Origin: Candidatus Ancillula glyptotermitis
GTDB lineage: Bacteria; Actinomycetota; Actinomycetes; Actinomycetales; Bifidobacteriaceae
Length of the DNA stretch: 58,668 nt
Assembly: GCA_031268675.1 (NCBI GenBank)
Contig: JAIRWY010000062.1
Location: forward strand, 1-58,668
Reading direction: 5' to 3'
Shown here: positions 39,601 through 48,800 of the stretch, in pieces
How positions within the stretch are numbered: position 1 is the first letter of the stretch
Layout: each line of letters starts with the position of its first letter
Made by a program: the position numbers and the translations under genes
Notes under the pieces: generated by a model
Seen by the model: only the letters and a program-made list of their open reading frames with translations
Database searches by the model: none
Told to the model about the DNA's origin: nothing

Positions 39601-39871
39601 CAAGTGATGAAAATGCCCATAGCTCAACTCTTAGATTATCTTTCAGATATTCACTATATGACGTATCCGAACTAGAGGTATGTATATCCACCTCCCCTTT
39701 AATATCAAAATCAAAGCACCCATTTTCATTTGTGCTATCGCATTTTTCACCGTCAACTGCCCAGGAGCTATGAAGCGCAGTCAGTGCGAAACAGGTCGCA
39801 ATCGTAAGCGCGATAAACGCACATGCTGCTAGTACTGTAAAGTTGGTGCGAATCTTGTCAGCCATTGTCAT
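30611..39871 (-). CDS. Giant secreted Ig-like repeat protein (3,086 aa)
   Basis: Unrecognised giant secreted protein. Residues 1-39 form a Sec signal peptide (TNFTVLAACAFIALTIATCFALTAL...SSWA). Residues ~40-650 are non-repetitive. From about residue 650 to the end there are about 23 repeats of 95-110 residues of the pattern F-P-x-I...VG..L...G.P....W...Y.W...G...Y....D.G..I.V.V....PGY, i.e. actinobacterial Ig-like beta-sandwich domains. The protein ends right after the last repeat: no TM segment, LPXTG-like motif or lipobox is seen, so release or non-covalent binding is expected. The gene overlaps the upstream giant gene by 14 nt with RBS GGGAGGA before ATG 39871. Adhesion is a guess. Confidence 0.85.
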   Translation of the reverse strand: MTMADKIRTNFTVLAACAFIALTIATCFALTALHSSWAVDGEKCDSTNENGCFDFDIKGEVDIHTSSSDTSYSEYLKDNLRVELWAFSSLEETKVIDYANKKIELGPKTSVPKRIGSGTKVISDIAVKSCKIESNRFGIDNDNVVNCNYEINGKGITADLSKLDGNASGYLFTVKVVSLPYEDTYKHGFYDTWPRSGYYGLIYLGNGAYTVGDNSYSNKAKDYGSVYVDPMYEDTTEFQSGDEICNPMRNNGQSLETPNPNLGKLLEKTDLTDDFVSLYNNSSGIEFDNTTVPNEDNYKGCDAPNRLQVNGIYMPKKDKKASGTVSTSNSNYSKFYEIIRNTNDKIAFSALASSKDNLKMENYWTQNTEDEYTDLKGKFFTDVRSNFNYLPILEIQNPRKEYHNSDEVSFSRDKNSNVTGNISLGCTYPNPDKPDKPDKRYDPNEQLSLSLPYTLIKKGDSPPYYNTSIKIPDTKNIFEKYDITCNEYSVNTNTTPNQTIMQPIKTFTINVTKASFPQDTKAFLNNSTRQNDGWHVGDTIAISTPNENVPKGTYIKSFEICTKPISKVDEETGNILDRRKEYCEPGEKGDNNWTVKISEIFYDKGPFLMYPHVVYSAPGYKDKEFKDDASFFFDGATDFPIVQKGKLTGSEKRALTVNFNPKDFAVGECVTASVNYPIFHGAEYKILDDSTYIKWSIYAPEDGFFFGYDDYREAIEEEDFDYCIAGSYLSVKFNPSVVNKTIKLELTATTHNDAWEDFTITTNPETIQPGEYPTPDKIQLFTNEKKNPADVNQNYTNFKVGDKLKVVGIDSTWDATCEWVTDSTLYTNGDADPTKEYARIVTKNCAEEFTLTPDDSDKYLYLKVTLKHDGYEDFTKQLISDIPDNLTDSCKFYEFSDYNERSNCKSKFYKVGLGYLNDDDFAVQLEKMQNEDKEIAYLDDVVEVSYSSPSSVNVEQVKFEWMISGSSSFTGGNKIDCAKGDNSYVYLANFEGPNIENHNTHNIKEDYLDYHENVSCFIKSNVIFSASGYHDSAKITTNIIPIKLRKALALSKDFKLSGTAMVGGTLTPAGFPAYSQWRKTNCEVIINGELLTKYNPDYTCGPGESSIFEVTPDMAGKSVKIHYTAEPLTKGCTAEQGTEDYSKCPVDPGTEHLDWTSPELKINKGDAINFYPTIESFTGQVEASRMAYARHSVTPQDGESVSYKWTLIDGNDSAILCTSGPENDCSSLLVPEDAVGKKLQVEVTYRRNGYEDSVGTSIEYDVHIRTEKSIHDVDVELGVHRGEKMVTSADARIDERVFAVGVPDPTDGFTVDNYYWCQTSACTAPYLIDPSSAQDSFVVTDSIYDKLSTAQTQSPESPTLFLKVVYHKTFPQGVNIEKTAQIQIVSLDPIDFSPHIQLDTDSPRVNHTLGLSGLPYSYTGWTVSDNDIEWRAHSGGTDSQVGIGYTHLLTPDELGKTIYAKVTARRGNNSSVAETEKTELVENAKFTDLNLQLTGNGHPFEWHTVTGLPYFEHDDDFVCQWEIGGEAITGADRISGCSFKTDASDSGRTLKVSVTLKRTGFDDYHIDLEKLITNYSKIDFKPSATGTIKVGEHIFVAGYPNGAQIDMCRYDIIKQKGNDLLYSHEFTNRCDALLLLPEWANAHLKVTVRASRSGYNATEIVSDSYSISKGDTQFNPVLLEDSHAEVGTFLRVSGTPDLGMNPNNSIIYEFHSVPTNKPEATPEVLQNSSSNSYRIKVSDTDTQIYAVVTVKFTGMNDISKKTDTKTVQKGNIGYNSLECSTTGQTVGALVYACNIPDVFGVNDSDITRTWSRTRMNPSTNESTTTQISHQNSDSYTFTPEDVDSTISTTISINSPGYLPFSTTWTTDDFTVQKGATIQFEPTIVSLEENATFRVGDLLEIESVPKYGWSVQSVQFYRCESEETDSCSDPYKQEDSKTLYYRPVPDDLDHFLKAKVTLEKPGYETSVAETAISESPISKGVHPSYSAKIQGIPHIFEGEGSESEVLRAVIYPTPDESATHSCVWSRYDTADPDATGSIFSPGDNDSEYKLTDEDNAKFIGISCTVQIIGFENIPAFESPRVGPVSDSNPPEFTPKIVPDGDTDSEVFRVGYKLIVNGLPDVGNSGWKASSIRWYMSASTDDNGEYLGSGADFTVPQKAFDRDVYVSVVATNQSGSSGESQKSASVHITSGSYSLSGARIFINKDNDPPTIYDEVKLINYESSSPIENAVYSFKWFRCFSDCEIIEGETSDTYSLRRKDLIEEPTSGDEFDLEKSATLKAEISFSALGYDSTTFETPQTGHVKQAKAPSLQPVITGTFQVGGNITIEGGAIDNPGPSYDDDGNVNPTDELLEYQKNAYTSAYYWYCDIVDRDHLLTNGGAVDQSNYQLQPNDAGCSIIVVIELGNQTIDYESSTWTSNPSPKVMYGDDIFEEPTLDDEIRVGSPATVTGFEPKEDNIIEDLEHTFDFYVDTDLVQTGSNNTYIPYPEDAGKTLRVTVTTSAPGYQTITRQTESRVIGLGQAPVSFTPVIHAVNDEAVRVGDTLVITGLPDGWIPTFQWHKVQDEIDSVVGDDESYTVAAQDLGAQFYVEVSATHAGFLPIEPKSSTLTEVVDLGAAVDINPSILGEAKVGELLTIAGSVDKNSGWKTTYQWLRNGLEISNPSARSDSYIVHPEDLGSSLSVQVQATQPGFLPTSLITSPPTEQVVLGAATDIFPEFDYSGPLETGTHINLVNLPTKASDLDESLSTPELEYSWFSITDTGEITTVSNQNNYIVTPDDVGNFIGVQVALKRDGYADSQANILTDKVVSLASAPLFDLSITGNPQVGQILHLNALPDVSTGWVLDSLNWICTKDSSIIILPNETSDYYALTALDYGCEISVLVRLTKPGFEPILLETAKTEAVRKGDALKYWPRISGEARVGRTLWATGSPAISAELSNYLNITYQWLINGHEIENATSKNYTVQAWDMTQNISVRIQTNPDNSSQIEPSSFESDSLTVMPGSTINFKPSILEQQVNGVQIFSVEGVPDISTGWQIAYNWTVNGQQAGDNQPYLRKDDDVFGEHLSKSTVLLKIVVSKPGYQSGYKEVVP
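30614..37924 (-). repeat. Ig-like repeat region of the 3,086-aa protein
   Basis: About 23 beta-sandwich repeats, clearest near the C-terminus (FTPVIHAVNDEAVRVGDTLV..., INPSILGEAKVGELLTIAG..., WPRISGEARVGRTLWATG...). The N-terminal copies are more divergent. Several carry Cys pairs around the W-x-W core. Confidence 0.8.
38554..38580 (-). repeat. Three perfect 9-bp tandem repeats (PDK linker)
   Basis: The unit GCTTATCAG (plus strand) repeats three times exactly at 38554-38562, 38563-38571 and 38572-38580, encoding PDKPDKPDK on the minus strand, in the 3,086-aa protein. Being in frame, copy-number changes would alter linker length only. Confidence 0.9.
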
Positions 39872-42800
39872 AGTTTCCTCCCTTTTGTATGGTTATCCAA
39901 GTTATTGCCATTGAAAGCAGTAGCAATAATAGTAAAAGTAGTATTAAAGTTGTCGATTGAACACCTGTTTGCGCGACTGCATCGGATGAATCAGCAGGGT
40001 TATTGAGTGGTTTGATATCTGGTGCAGATTTTTTGACTACCTCAAAGTGCACAGGTTTTTCAAATTCACCAGCGGAATTTACAGCATGAATCATTACATC
40101 ATAAGCACCTGCCTCAGACTCGATTTTGCCCTCAATACGCGCACCTTTTCCGTCCAGGGTCAAAATTAGACCAGCGGGCAGCTTGCCCTCAATGAACACG
40201 TCAGAAACCGCAGGAAATGCCACAATATCGAGGTCATGCTCAAAGTAACTCTTGGACTCCAAAACGTAGTAATTATCAACTCTAGCAATAGGAGACTGCC
40301 CTTTAATATCAAGTGCAACGTGTACTGGCTCTGATGCATGACTACCTGTATTTGCCTGAAGAGTGAAGTTGTAGAGTTTTTCTTCATCTGGTAGCATGCC
40401 AATGAGCCGCCACGAATCCTCCACTTGTACAAGTTTCAAGCCATCGGGTAACTCACCATCAATAATTTCAACATCAGGAAATGGAGCACCAGTAACATTC
40501 AGATCAACATTCACTGCGTCACCACTAAGACCAGAGATATTACCTGCGTGTAGTGCGGGGAAAGTTCCGTAAACATGAAGAGTTATTGTTTTGAAACCAA
40601 CACTAGAACCGTCAGATGAGTTCACAGCTTGTAGATTTACAGTATAGTCACCCTCTTTGTCTTGAACAATCCCCTCGATAAACCATCTTTGGCTTGATGT
40701 TAGTTCAGTGGTTTCAGAATCAGGCTGTCCAAGTAACTGAGCATTAAGTGTCTTAGGTGTATTATCGTCTGAAACATCAACAGTTCTTTTGACAAGGTGC
40801 AGTCCATGCGGCAAACTACCAGTAAGAATGCTGACCTCAGGCATTGGATGTCCAGTAACACCGAGATCAATTGATGTGAACTTTGATACAGTAATGCTTT
40901 TTTCGCCAGTAGTATTTATGCTAGGAGTGCTCGGAATTATGTTGATCGTCAGGTCGTAGTTTACCCTATGGTCAGCGTGAGAACCGTTTGAGGCAGTCAG
41001 AGTCACAATGCTCGAGCCAACCACCTTGGGAACTCCAACAATCGCGAAGCCTAAATTACAGTCACCAGTAAGCTTAAGCCCATCAGGAAGATTCGAACTG
41101 GAAACCTCAGGACAACCAGATCCAGTCACACCGAGTTTTGTGCGCGAATAGTCATTTTGCACGAGGTAAACTGTATCTGAGAGAGTGTGGAAGGCAGGAA
41201 TTTGACCCTCAACAGTAAGCTCTAAATCGAATCTCTTGCTGGTCTCACCCTCGAGAGTAACACTAAACTTGTATGGACCACCAGCGCGATAAGGAACCCC
41301 GCGAATTACGTCAGAATCACCAACTTGGCTTATGCCTTCTGGTAGATCATGGAATACAATTTTTGGCGTTGGATTACCAGTAACTCCTAGCTTCGCGGTG
41401 AATTGTTTTCCAATTGTCGCAGTAAGACTAGGATTAATATGGATATCAGGCACTGAGCTGTGGACCATGAATGTCAGTTCGGTCTCAGCGGTTTTGACTA
41501 CTTCCGAAACAGTGTTTTGCGCTTTTAGCTTTACTGTAAAACTAACAGGCGTTTGCTCAGGCGCGGTAACAGTTCCAACAATACGACTCCCAAGAGGCGA
41601 AGTGCAATCAGACACAAGCTCAAGCCCATCAGGAAGATTAGATGCTGAACCTTCTGCAAAACTAACGATTGGGCACGGAGAACCAGTGACATTCAGGGCA
41701 ATATCTTCATATTTACCAGCAGTGATATTGATAATGCCTTCAGAATCATTGTAGTTGAATTTTGGAGCAGCCCCTTGTATCTCAAAGGAAATGGGAGCTT
41801 TAGAAATGTTTTGCCAGTCATCATTGCTCGCTTCAACTGTGAAACTTACAGACCTGGCGTTCAAATCCTCAGGCAATTCAAGCGGAACCACACCGACGAG
41901 TTTGTATTTGCACGAAAGCGAATCGACTATCAAATGCATCCAACTAGGCATTTTATGATCATCATCTTCCTTAATCCGAAGCTGTGGGCAAGGAGAACCA
42001 GAAACAGGAATGTTCAGCTGAACGCTTTGTCCAACAGTTACATGAGAAATATTATCTGGTGAAATTGTTACATCACTAAAACTCACTGTAAATTCAATGT
42101 TTTCTGTTACAATATTCCCGCCAAGTTGAGCTGTAACTGTTGAATTATAAGTGCCAGCATTCTTAGCAGCGCCTACGATATAGTAATTGTAATCACCATC
42201 TGACTGAAGTTTGAGTCCAGGAGGAAGTGACCCAGCAGTAACTACAAGTTGATCCTGATTGTTTGATTTAAGCCCAAGGTTTATAATCTGATTGTGAAGT
42301 GCTGGAATGTGTATCTTATTTGGGATGTTGAACGTTGGCGCGCCCTGAGTGATTTTTATCGGGAAAGTTTCAGGAATATCCTTTGTTTTGCCGTCATAAT
42401 TGACTGATGCCACAACAGTAACATTGTACACACCACTAGTATTACCAACTGAATGAATTGAACCAGTTAGATACCAAGCACCTCGATGGTCACGCACTAT
42501 CTCAAGAGTTGAACCATCTTCAAGCGCAGGAACAATACTTTCAAGACGCACATCGGTAGGACTTGGATTACCAGTTACTCCCAAATCAATGGAGATGTTC
42601 TGATTGACCACCGCAGTTATATCACCCTGAGGGAAAAAGTGTATTCCAGTTCCAGCAACATTCACAATGAATAATTTTGTATCTTGAAGAACAGTCGTGC
42701 CTATTACATTTTGCGCGCAGATTGTGAAATGGTAATACCCAAGAGCGCTCACTGTTCCAGAGATTTCGTAGGTGCCGTATGTGCTCTCGCGGATACTTAG

Positions 42801-45800
42801 GCCTGGCGGTAGCTCTCCATCAATAACAGTCGGAAGTGTCGAATAAGCTGTTTTTGCAACACCGAGGTCAATTTGCTCATGACTATCAACAGTCAGTGAC
42901 CAGTTGCTTTTTGCGGTAATCTTGGGCTGTTGACCAACAACGAACACCTTAACACTCTCGAGCTTTTCAGCTCCACTGTTTGAAGCTCTAAGACAAATTG
43001 TGAAACTCTCAGACTGATTATCTGTCACATCCGAAAAGCTAACGAACCCTTGCACACGACCGTTTTTAAGCGTCAGTTGGCTAGGCCAAGAGCAGTTTAC
43101 ATTTGGAATTTCTTGTACTTTTTCAATCTTCGGTTTTGGATTACCAGTAACACCAAGATTGAGATCAAGATATCCATTATCGGGCACAATCGTATTGGCA
43201 CTATCAATATGAAACTCAGGAGCATCAGACTTTACAGTAAGAGTTATTACATGTTCAACCTTCTGCGCAGAGCCTTCTTGCGTTGCTTCAAGATGTATTG
43301 TATACAGACTACCGCTAGGACTTGCGCCCAAATCTCCTAGTAGAACCCAATCGCAAGATGAACTGTTTGAAAGCTTACTGACAATGAAACTTGAAGAATC
43401 TTGAGCTGCTCCATTACTATCCACTGATTCAATAGTGACAGTTGGACAAGGGGAACCAGTTACTTGAAGTGGAATCTGAACTGATTGACCAACCGAAATG
43501 GAAGCAATACTAGGTGCACCGAAAGCAACACCTTCAGAATTGACCTGCACAGTATAGGTCTGAGTTACCCCTGAATTGGTTTTCAGATTGACCATGAACT
43601 TTCCAATCACATTTGTATTACCTGAGATCTTGTATCCACCGTCCAAGCAATTCCCAGAAAGATTGAGTCCAGAAGCTATGAAGTCATTATACAGCAGGTC
43701 GTCGCGAACGGGAGTAATGGTTGTGCAATACGGAGAAGTCGAAATGGGGTATTCAACATGGTGATTTAGAGTCGTAGTGAACCAGTTTTCACCAACGAAC
43801 TGCAACTCATTATCTACAACATGAATCATTACTGACTTTACTGACTTTGTGACATTTTCATCTTCGCTATCTTTGAGCGTGAATGTAATCTGGTAATTAT
43901 TAGGTGTCGTACCTGGTATCGTACCGACTAAATGGTTGTTACTGCTGACACTAAGACCTTCTGGCAGATTTGTATACTGCAGCAAATACGGCTTTGATCC
44001 AGTTATTGCAAGGTCAAAGTTGATGTACTCACCCACTCTTGAAGTTAGTGTTTCTTCAAAGTTGAATCTCAAATCCTGATCTTTTTGTATAATAACTACA
44101 TCTTTGGAAATGACTGATTTTCCACTTGTTGCAGTAACCCTAAACTTCATTTTATCATGAACATCTTCTGACCATTTTCCAGACAAATGATAACCGTCAG
44201 ATTCATCACCGACAAGCTTCAGGAAGTCTGGAATTTCAGTTTCAGTCTTATCAGCATTGACCAATTTTACACCAAGAGACGGATATGGACGACCATACGC
44301 ATAAATAGGCAGATCTAAGAAATCCCCTACTGTGATGTAAGTGGTATCTGCCACATCAAGTTTTAGATCTGTAGGAATAATTGATAGCTGCATCGTTTTA
44401 GAATCCAGTTGAGTCTTAGTGCCTTTCGCATTGGCAACCACTTTGATTTCCCAAGTTCCTGACTGCGTCGATTTACCACTGATTTGCTGAATACTTCTGG
44501 TTGTAGAATCATACTTCAAAAATTTCTCTGGTAGCCCAGTAACTGTAATATCACAATCCAGAAGGTGCCCATTGAGTACATTTACTGGTATATTGATTGC
44601 GTCACCCAGATACGCATTCACAGCTTTAGGAATAGAGATCTGAAAGTCAGTTTTCACATTTATCTGCAGTGTTATGCTCGCTATTGTCTTGCCGTCCTTG
44701 TCTGAAGCAGTCACTATCAACTCATGAGCAGAGTTAATTACAGAAGCTATCCCAATAATACGCAAATTATGATAAGAACAACGTCCATCAAGCTTAAACT
44801 CAGAGTCTTTCTCGTTGGTTATGGCTTGAGGCTGTAACTGATTGACACTCATAGTAATGTTAGCTGGACAAGAACCAGTGGTAGAAATTGGGATGCTCAC
44901 TGATTCGAGATACGCAATATCGATAGTTTTTGGATTCGTCAGAATATGCATACTAAATGGGTCACTCTTATCAGCAACCGAAATAGTCATCTCCCTGGAA
45001 ACAGCCCCGTTTTTGTTAGTCGCAGTAACAGTAAATGAATAGTGACCAGGAACAGTTGGAACACCAACAATTGACCAATCATCAAGAGGAGTTCCTTCAA
45101 GTTTCATTCCAAGAGGAAGCCCTGTTTGACCTGAGGCAGTTGTGACAGAAACCTCTGGCCACGGCGTTCCACTAATATCAAGGTCTAGGCTCATAAAGTT
45201 ACCTTCAGTAGCAGAATGATTGCGCTGAGGCTGATTGATACGAGCTGGATGTACAGCTTCCTTTACGGTGATCGTGACCTTCAATGTAGTATTATCAATA
45301 CAACTTGCCTTATCCTTCACCTTGTATATGCATAAATCAACAATATAAGTACCAGGCTGTGAAATGCTGCCAGTTAATCTAGCAGGGTGCGAGAGAACCT
45401 CAATATCATCAAGTTCAGGAGTTCCATGCATCTTGTCATCTGGACCAATATTAGCGATAGGGTGTCCGAGTCGAAGATTCTCCTCATTGCTTGCCCTGCC
45501 AAATTCGAGTTTAGCCTGTTGGGTCGCTATCGATTCACGATCGATTCTCACAGCATAGTTATCATCACTGAGCAGATGCAGTGGTAAATCAAAATATGAT
45601 TCAGGCTCCACATTCAATTTCAGATCGCTAACTGCAAAATGCGGATCCTCAGCGCTTGGAGTCACATTGAACTTGATGGTTTTTTCTGTGCATTGAGTAG
45701 TTTCATTAGGCTTATTGCACGCTTCGAGAGTTACGGAGTGCTGAACACTGGCGACCTCCTCAGGGAAAGTTCCAGTCAAGTACCAGTTGTCTGTGTGCTC

Positions 45801-48800
45801 TTGGAGGTCAACATCATCAAAACCAGTGGACCGCCAAGAAAACTCAACAGTTGGAAAAGGCGCTCCTGAAACACCAAGATTGATCATAAAACTGTCCTCT
45901 GAATAGCCATAAAGTGAGTTATTGCCAAGATTGATCGGATTTATCATCGGTTTTGAGCCCGTTATGTTCAGTTTTATAATGGTAGAAGCAATTTCGCCAT
46001 CTTGATTTACTGCAATGAATTTGAGAGTATAGCTACCTACCGATTTTGGAATTCCACGCACAATCCACTGTCCATTATGATTCTTTATAAGTTTAAGATC
46101 TAAGTCACTGAGTGTTTCTGAAGTGGATTGATCAGCATTGACTGTGACTTTCCCAGTTCCAGTGACTCCAAGGTTGATCTGCGCCCAGGTGTTAACTGTT
46201 GGGCTAAAATTGCCAGTAGTGTGAAACTCAGGGCTTTTCGAACCAGTGATAATGACATCCATCATTTCTGTATCAGTAACTTGCTCATCGTTCGCATCTT
46301 GATTAGTTGCAGTAAACTTCAGGGAATACGGCTTACTACTTGCGTCATCGGGGCTATAGTTTTCGTCTCTGGATAATCTATATCCTTTGCATCTATCATT
46401 AGGGTCTTTTTGTTTAAGAGTCAAAAACTCAGGCAGATCTTCGGCGGCAACTTCTGGGCAAGGCGATCCAGTAGCAGCGATATCCTGCGAGATAGAATTT
46501 GTATAGTGAGCAGTTATTTCTGATGGAATATGCAGTTTAGCGTTTTCCCCGTTGACAGTTGCAGTAATTTTGACAGTATCCATGCCCATAACAGTCTCAA
46601 CTTGTACAGTGATTTCATACCTTCCCACTTGCAGCTGCGGTTCCACTTCAGATTCAAGCCTGAAACTGGGATGCCCAGAGCCATCGGATGTAATCTTGAA
46701 ATGCTCCTGAAGCTGACTATCGCAATCATTTTTAGTCTTATTCGGTTCTCTTACACATGAAATTTTAACTTTACCCGATTTTGCATATGGATACCCTGAA
46801 ATATTGAGTGGAATATTGAAAAAATCACCTGATGTTATATCAAGGTCACTTTCATTAACAGAAATATGAGGCTTTTGCCCAACAAAAACATCTAAATTCT
46901 GATCGCAATCGTCACCCGCGGAACTAAAAGCGTTACGAGCTTTAATGCAAAGGTTGTAGATCCCAGCGTCTTCCTCAATAGAATTGACTGGTCTTGTTGA
47001 ATAGATATAGTAACTCGGGTCCTTATCATCTGGCTCTATAGTTCCCTCATTTGCTGGACCATCATCAAATCCAAGCCATGAGTGATACGCAAAGGAATCA
47101 GGAACCTCATCGCCATTGAAATAGGTATGCTTTTGTACAGTAACTGAAACTGCAGCCGCAGGAAGTGCATTAACTTTGAACTTGATTGCTGAAGTAGTCG
47201 AATCAAGATTCTCCCCTACCTCAATTTTCCTGCTCTGTTCATCAGGAAGCTCGATTTTCGGCGCGAATCCATGCACATCAATATTAATCGTAACTGAAAC
47301 GTAGTCATAATCCCTAGTTCCGTCCTCTCCATGATCCTTCAAGTACCCAGGAGAATAGAGCTTAATCGTTGGGTGGTAGTGAGAAACTCCGCTCTCACGA
47401 TCATCAGACCTAATCATATCCTTAGTAATTCCACCAGTTTTTAAGGAGCCTGAAGCGTCATCAAAATAGATCCACGACATACTATCTTGCAAAAGCTCTG
47501 CATTATTGTCATACTTTTTGATCAGTGTTGGGTAATCAATTTTGACTTTCGGCATCGGAGAGCCTTTGATTATTAGTGGATGTTCTAAAGTTTCTCCAAC
47601 ATTAACACGTATCTCTGGCGGAGTCTGGTCAACGCAGTACGGACTCGCAATTTCTTCAGGCTTAGTGCTGAACTCTATACAAGGCTTAATATCGAGCACT
47701 TGGACTTTGAAATTCTTTTCCAATAAGGGGTCGCTGCCAGCATTAGGATAGTACTTTGCAGTAAACTCTAGGATATCTCCAGATTTAGCACCGAAGTCAG
47801 CGAACGTCTTACTCATATCCTTGAACTGTAAGGTCCATTTGATCGGATCGGTGCAAGTCTGGTCATTGGAACTCAAAGCGACCGCCGTCAGAATATCTAA
47901 TCCTGAACCTCCTCCCTTTTTGGAAATTTCAACGTGAGCTTTTGATTGGTCATCAAAGCCAGCGCCACAGCCGAACACTTGGAAACTCTGATTGATATTC
48001 TCAACAGTAGATTTAGTGATTACATCAGGAATCGAAATGTAATGTTCAGGCTCTTTGAAGGAAAACTTCAGCGTTACAGAAGCGTCCTTTACGGGCTCAT
48101 TTTCTCCATCTCTATAACCGTTAGTAGCAGTAATTTTTGTTGAGATGCCTTCCGAAGTATAACTTGTTGGGGTTCCAATGATGAAACAATCAGTCTCTGA
48201 AGTCTTGGTTTTGTTAGTAGTTGTGCTTTGCTTATTGGTTATGCCAGAGTTTTCGACATTGCAACCCTTAGAATTTGGATCAAATCTGAGACCATCGGGG
48301 AGCTTTGAGTCCACATCAAGTTTTACAGTTGGAAGCCCTTCACCAGTAACTTTCAGATCTATTGGAGTTATTGGTTTGCCAACCTCGAGTTCGAATGTTG
48401 AGTTATCCTGGATACCAAACGCTGGACGCTTTCCAGTCACAAAGATGTACAAAGTGTAATTTGATGTTTTATGAGACACATCAGTGGCTGTGAAAGTAAC
48501 AATTACTGGTTTATGCTCACTTTGATCAGTTGGAGTGGTAGGAATTCCTAAAACTTTGTAGGCTTTATCATCATTTGCGCACTCATCTTCATATGTTTGT
48601 TTATCATGCGGATACTTATCACTAGTTTTCCACCCGTTATTGCCATTGATTTTCTTCATTTCAGAGCAACTGTAGAGTTCGAGACCATTTGGAAGCGTTA
48701 CATTAGGATCAATTGAAACTTCCTCGAGCTTCGGAGCAGATGTAACTTTCAGGTCAAAGCTCACCTTCTCACCAACTTTTGTGTTCAAAGTGTCGGTTGA

